A stretch of DNA of 35,184 nt from assembly GCA_007118975.1 (NCBI GenBank), contig SKQO01000161.1:1-35184 (forward strand), written 5' to 3'. Shown in pieces: positions 33,680 to 35,184 of the stretch; positions within the stretch are counted from its first letter, which is position 1; each line of letters opens with the position of its first letter. The DNA comes from Halobacteriales archaeon (GTDB lineage Archaea > Halobacteriota > Halobacteria > Halobacteriales > SKNY01). Under the pieces are notes generated by a model. It did not search any database, was not told the origin of the DNA, and saw nothing but the letters and a program-made list of their open reading frames with translations. The translations under genes were made by a program, and so were the position numbers.

Positions 33680-33770
33680 GGCGAGAGCCTCGCCCTTCAG
33701 GGGCATGGCGAAAGCTCCGCTCTCGCTGCACCCGAAAAGCTTCGCTTTTCGAGGACGGGGATGAAGTCGA
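33680..33770 (+). mobile_element. Solo IS200/IS605 end-like sequence (possible omega-RNA 3' stem), interrupted
   Basis: GAGGCGAGAGCCTCGCCCTT followed by CAGGG and later CGGGGATGAAGTC resembles the structured 3' end after tnpB genes in haloarchaeal IS200/IS605 elements. There a CGCCC-TTCA-GGGCG hairpin is followed by a GGGGAT-type sequence, and omega-RNA scaffolds end in this region. Here it lies upstream of tnpA, not after tnpB, so it is probably the remnant end of another copy. The hairpin's 3' arm is split by a ~53-nt double-hairpin insert (about 33702-33754). Recognition rests on memory of related ends and needs comparison. Confidence 0.5.
33702..33754. repeat. Double-hairpin insert A (in IS-end-like sequence)
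   Basis: Hairpin 1 has arms GCGAAAGC and GCTCTCGC around TCC (33708-33726, one mismatch). The spacer is TGCACC. Hairpin 2 has arms CGAAAAGC and GCTTTTCG around TTC (33733-33751, perfect). The segment separates CCTTCAGGG from CGGGGATGAAG, which are expected to be adjacent. Boundaries may shift by one or two bases. Confidence 0.65.
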
Positions 33771-33854
33771 CCAACAGTAATCAACCACCGACGATGGCAC
33801 GGACGGGGTTCCAACGCCAGTCTTTACATCACACGACGCGGCCAACCGGGGCGG

Positions 33855-34282
33855 ATGGTAAAGCGTACCCGTCACACAACATACGAACGCTACTACCACA
33901 TAGTGTTCGTGCCGAAATCTGGCGGAATCGAAGATTCCGCTGACCTCGCGGAACAGGGTTCCGCTCAGTATCGGCGTTCGCACCTGACGGAGAAGACGAA
34001 GGAACGTCTCGAAGCCATCTTCGCGGAAATCTGTGAAGACAATGGCCTCGAACTGGCCGAGTCCGCGGTCATGCCCGACCACGTACACCTGTGCATCGGG
34101 AGTCCGCCGAAGAACGCCCCGTCACTCATCGTTAACTGAGTAAAGGGAATCTCAGCGCGGAAGTACAATCAGCGATACGACGACCGCGTGAAATGGACTC
34201 GCTCGTACTACGTCGGTACGGCGGGAAGCGCCTCGAAGGGCGCTGTCGAGCAGTACATCGCTGAACAGGGAGGTGACGACAA

Positions 34283-34286
<4 letters not shown>
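33855..34286 (+). pseudogene. tnpA: IS200/IS605 transposase TnpA, interrupted by one stop
   Basis: A 143-codon Y1 HUH transposase frame starts [20 protein letters not shown]. The HUH motif is [10 protein letters not shown], and the catalytic Tyr lies in the [11 protein letters not shown] helix. TGA at 34137-34139 replaces the Trp expected in [15 protein letters not shown], so the C-terminal part with the nucleophile is not made without read-through. Between VFVPK and YRRSHLTEK, normally adjacent, there is a 17-residue in-frame insertion ([17 protein letters not shown]) encoded by a double-hairpin DNA insert. The stop overlaps tnpB ATG by 4 nt, the usual IS605 arrangement. Confidence 0.85.
33918..33968. 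repeat. Double-hairpin insert B (in frame in tnpA)
   Basis: This 51-nt segment adds 17 codons to tnpA. Hairpin 1 has arms GCGGAATC and GATTCCGC around GAA (perfect). The spacer is TGACCTC. Hairpin 2 has arms GCGGAAC and GTTCCGC around AGG (perfect). Removing it restores the conserved junction VFVPK-YRRSHL. Confidence 0.7.

Positions 34287-35184
<898 letters not shown>

Overview
The window comes from a halophilic archaeon (class Halobacteria). Evidence: GC-rich DNA with acidic, Asp/Glu-rich proteins, TATA boxes about 25-32 bp upstream of start codons (leaderless transcripts), a Tat-type lipoprotein, a PGF-CTERM sorting signal, the archaeal cobalamin genes cobY and cbiZ, and haloarchaeal IS200/IS605 and IS630 elements. 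I do not assign a genus.

Layout. 1-5.6 kb: a partial Tat lipoprotein, then three consecutive decayed genes (HTH regulator, alpha/beta hydrolase, metallo-beta-lactamase-fold enzyme), a compound hairpin, copy 1 of a ~605-bp dispersed repeat and a PH-domain membrane protein. 6.3-9.6 kb: a sulfatase and a convergent right-handed beta-helix protein. 10.3-12.0 kb: a dead IS630-family transposase gene running into the 3' end of a decayed membrane-anchored surface-protein gene. 12.3-28.6 kb: the metabolic core, a winged-helix regulator, the cobalamin importer btuFC-btuD, a soluble cobalamin-binding-type protein, and a tightly overlapping operon HAD phosphatase-cbiB-cobS-cobY-cobT-cobD-cbiZ-(small ORF)-cbiA-cobA-cbiP, ending beside a decayed second cobalamin-binding-protein gene. 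28.8-29.4 kb: repeat copy 2. 29.8-33.6 kb: a small zinc-ribbon protein and two overlapping genes for CPA2-type cation/proton antiporters with RCK domains. 33.6-35.2 kb: IS200/IS605 material, with tnpA interrupted by a stop and tnpB running off the end.

How it works together. BtuF captures corrinoid outside the cell and BtuC/BtuD import it. CbiZ removes the aminopropanol side chain of salvaged cobinamide. CbiA, CobA and CbiP carry out ring amidation and adenosylation. CobD and CbiB supply and attach aminopropanol phosphate. CobY, CobT and CobS build the nucleotide loop. The HAD protein at the head of the operon is a candidate for the phosphatase step, for which no classical gene is present here. 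Corrin-ring assembly genes are not in the window.

The most unusual signal is at the right end. Three ~51-54 bp inserts, each made of two short hairpins with 3-nt loops separated by 5-7 nt, sit in the IS200/IS605 region. One lies inside an end-like non-coding hairpin, one is in frame in tnpA and one is in frame in tnpB. Stem sequences differ while the architecture is kept. This resembles the in-frame palindromic elements known in Rickettsia and may be an undescribed haloarchaeal family. A structure with similar hairpins lies at 3959-4009.
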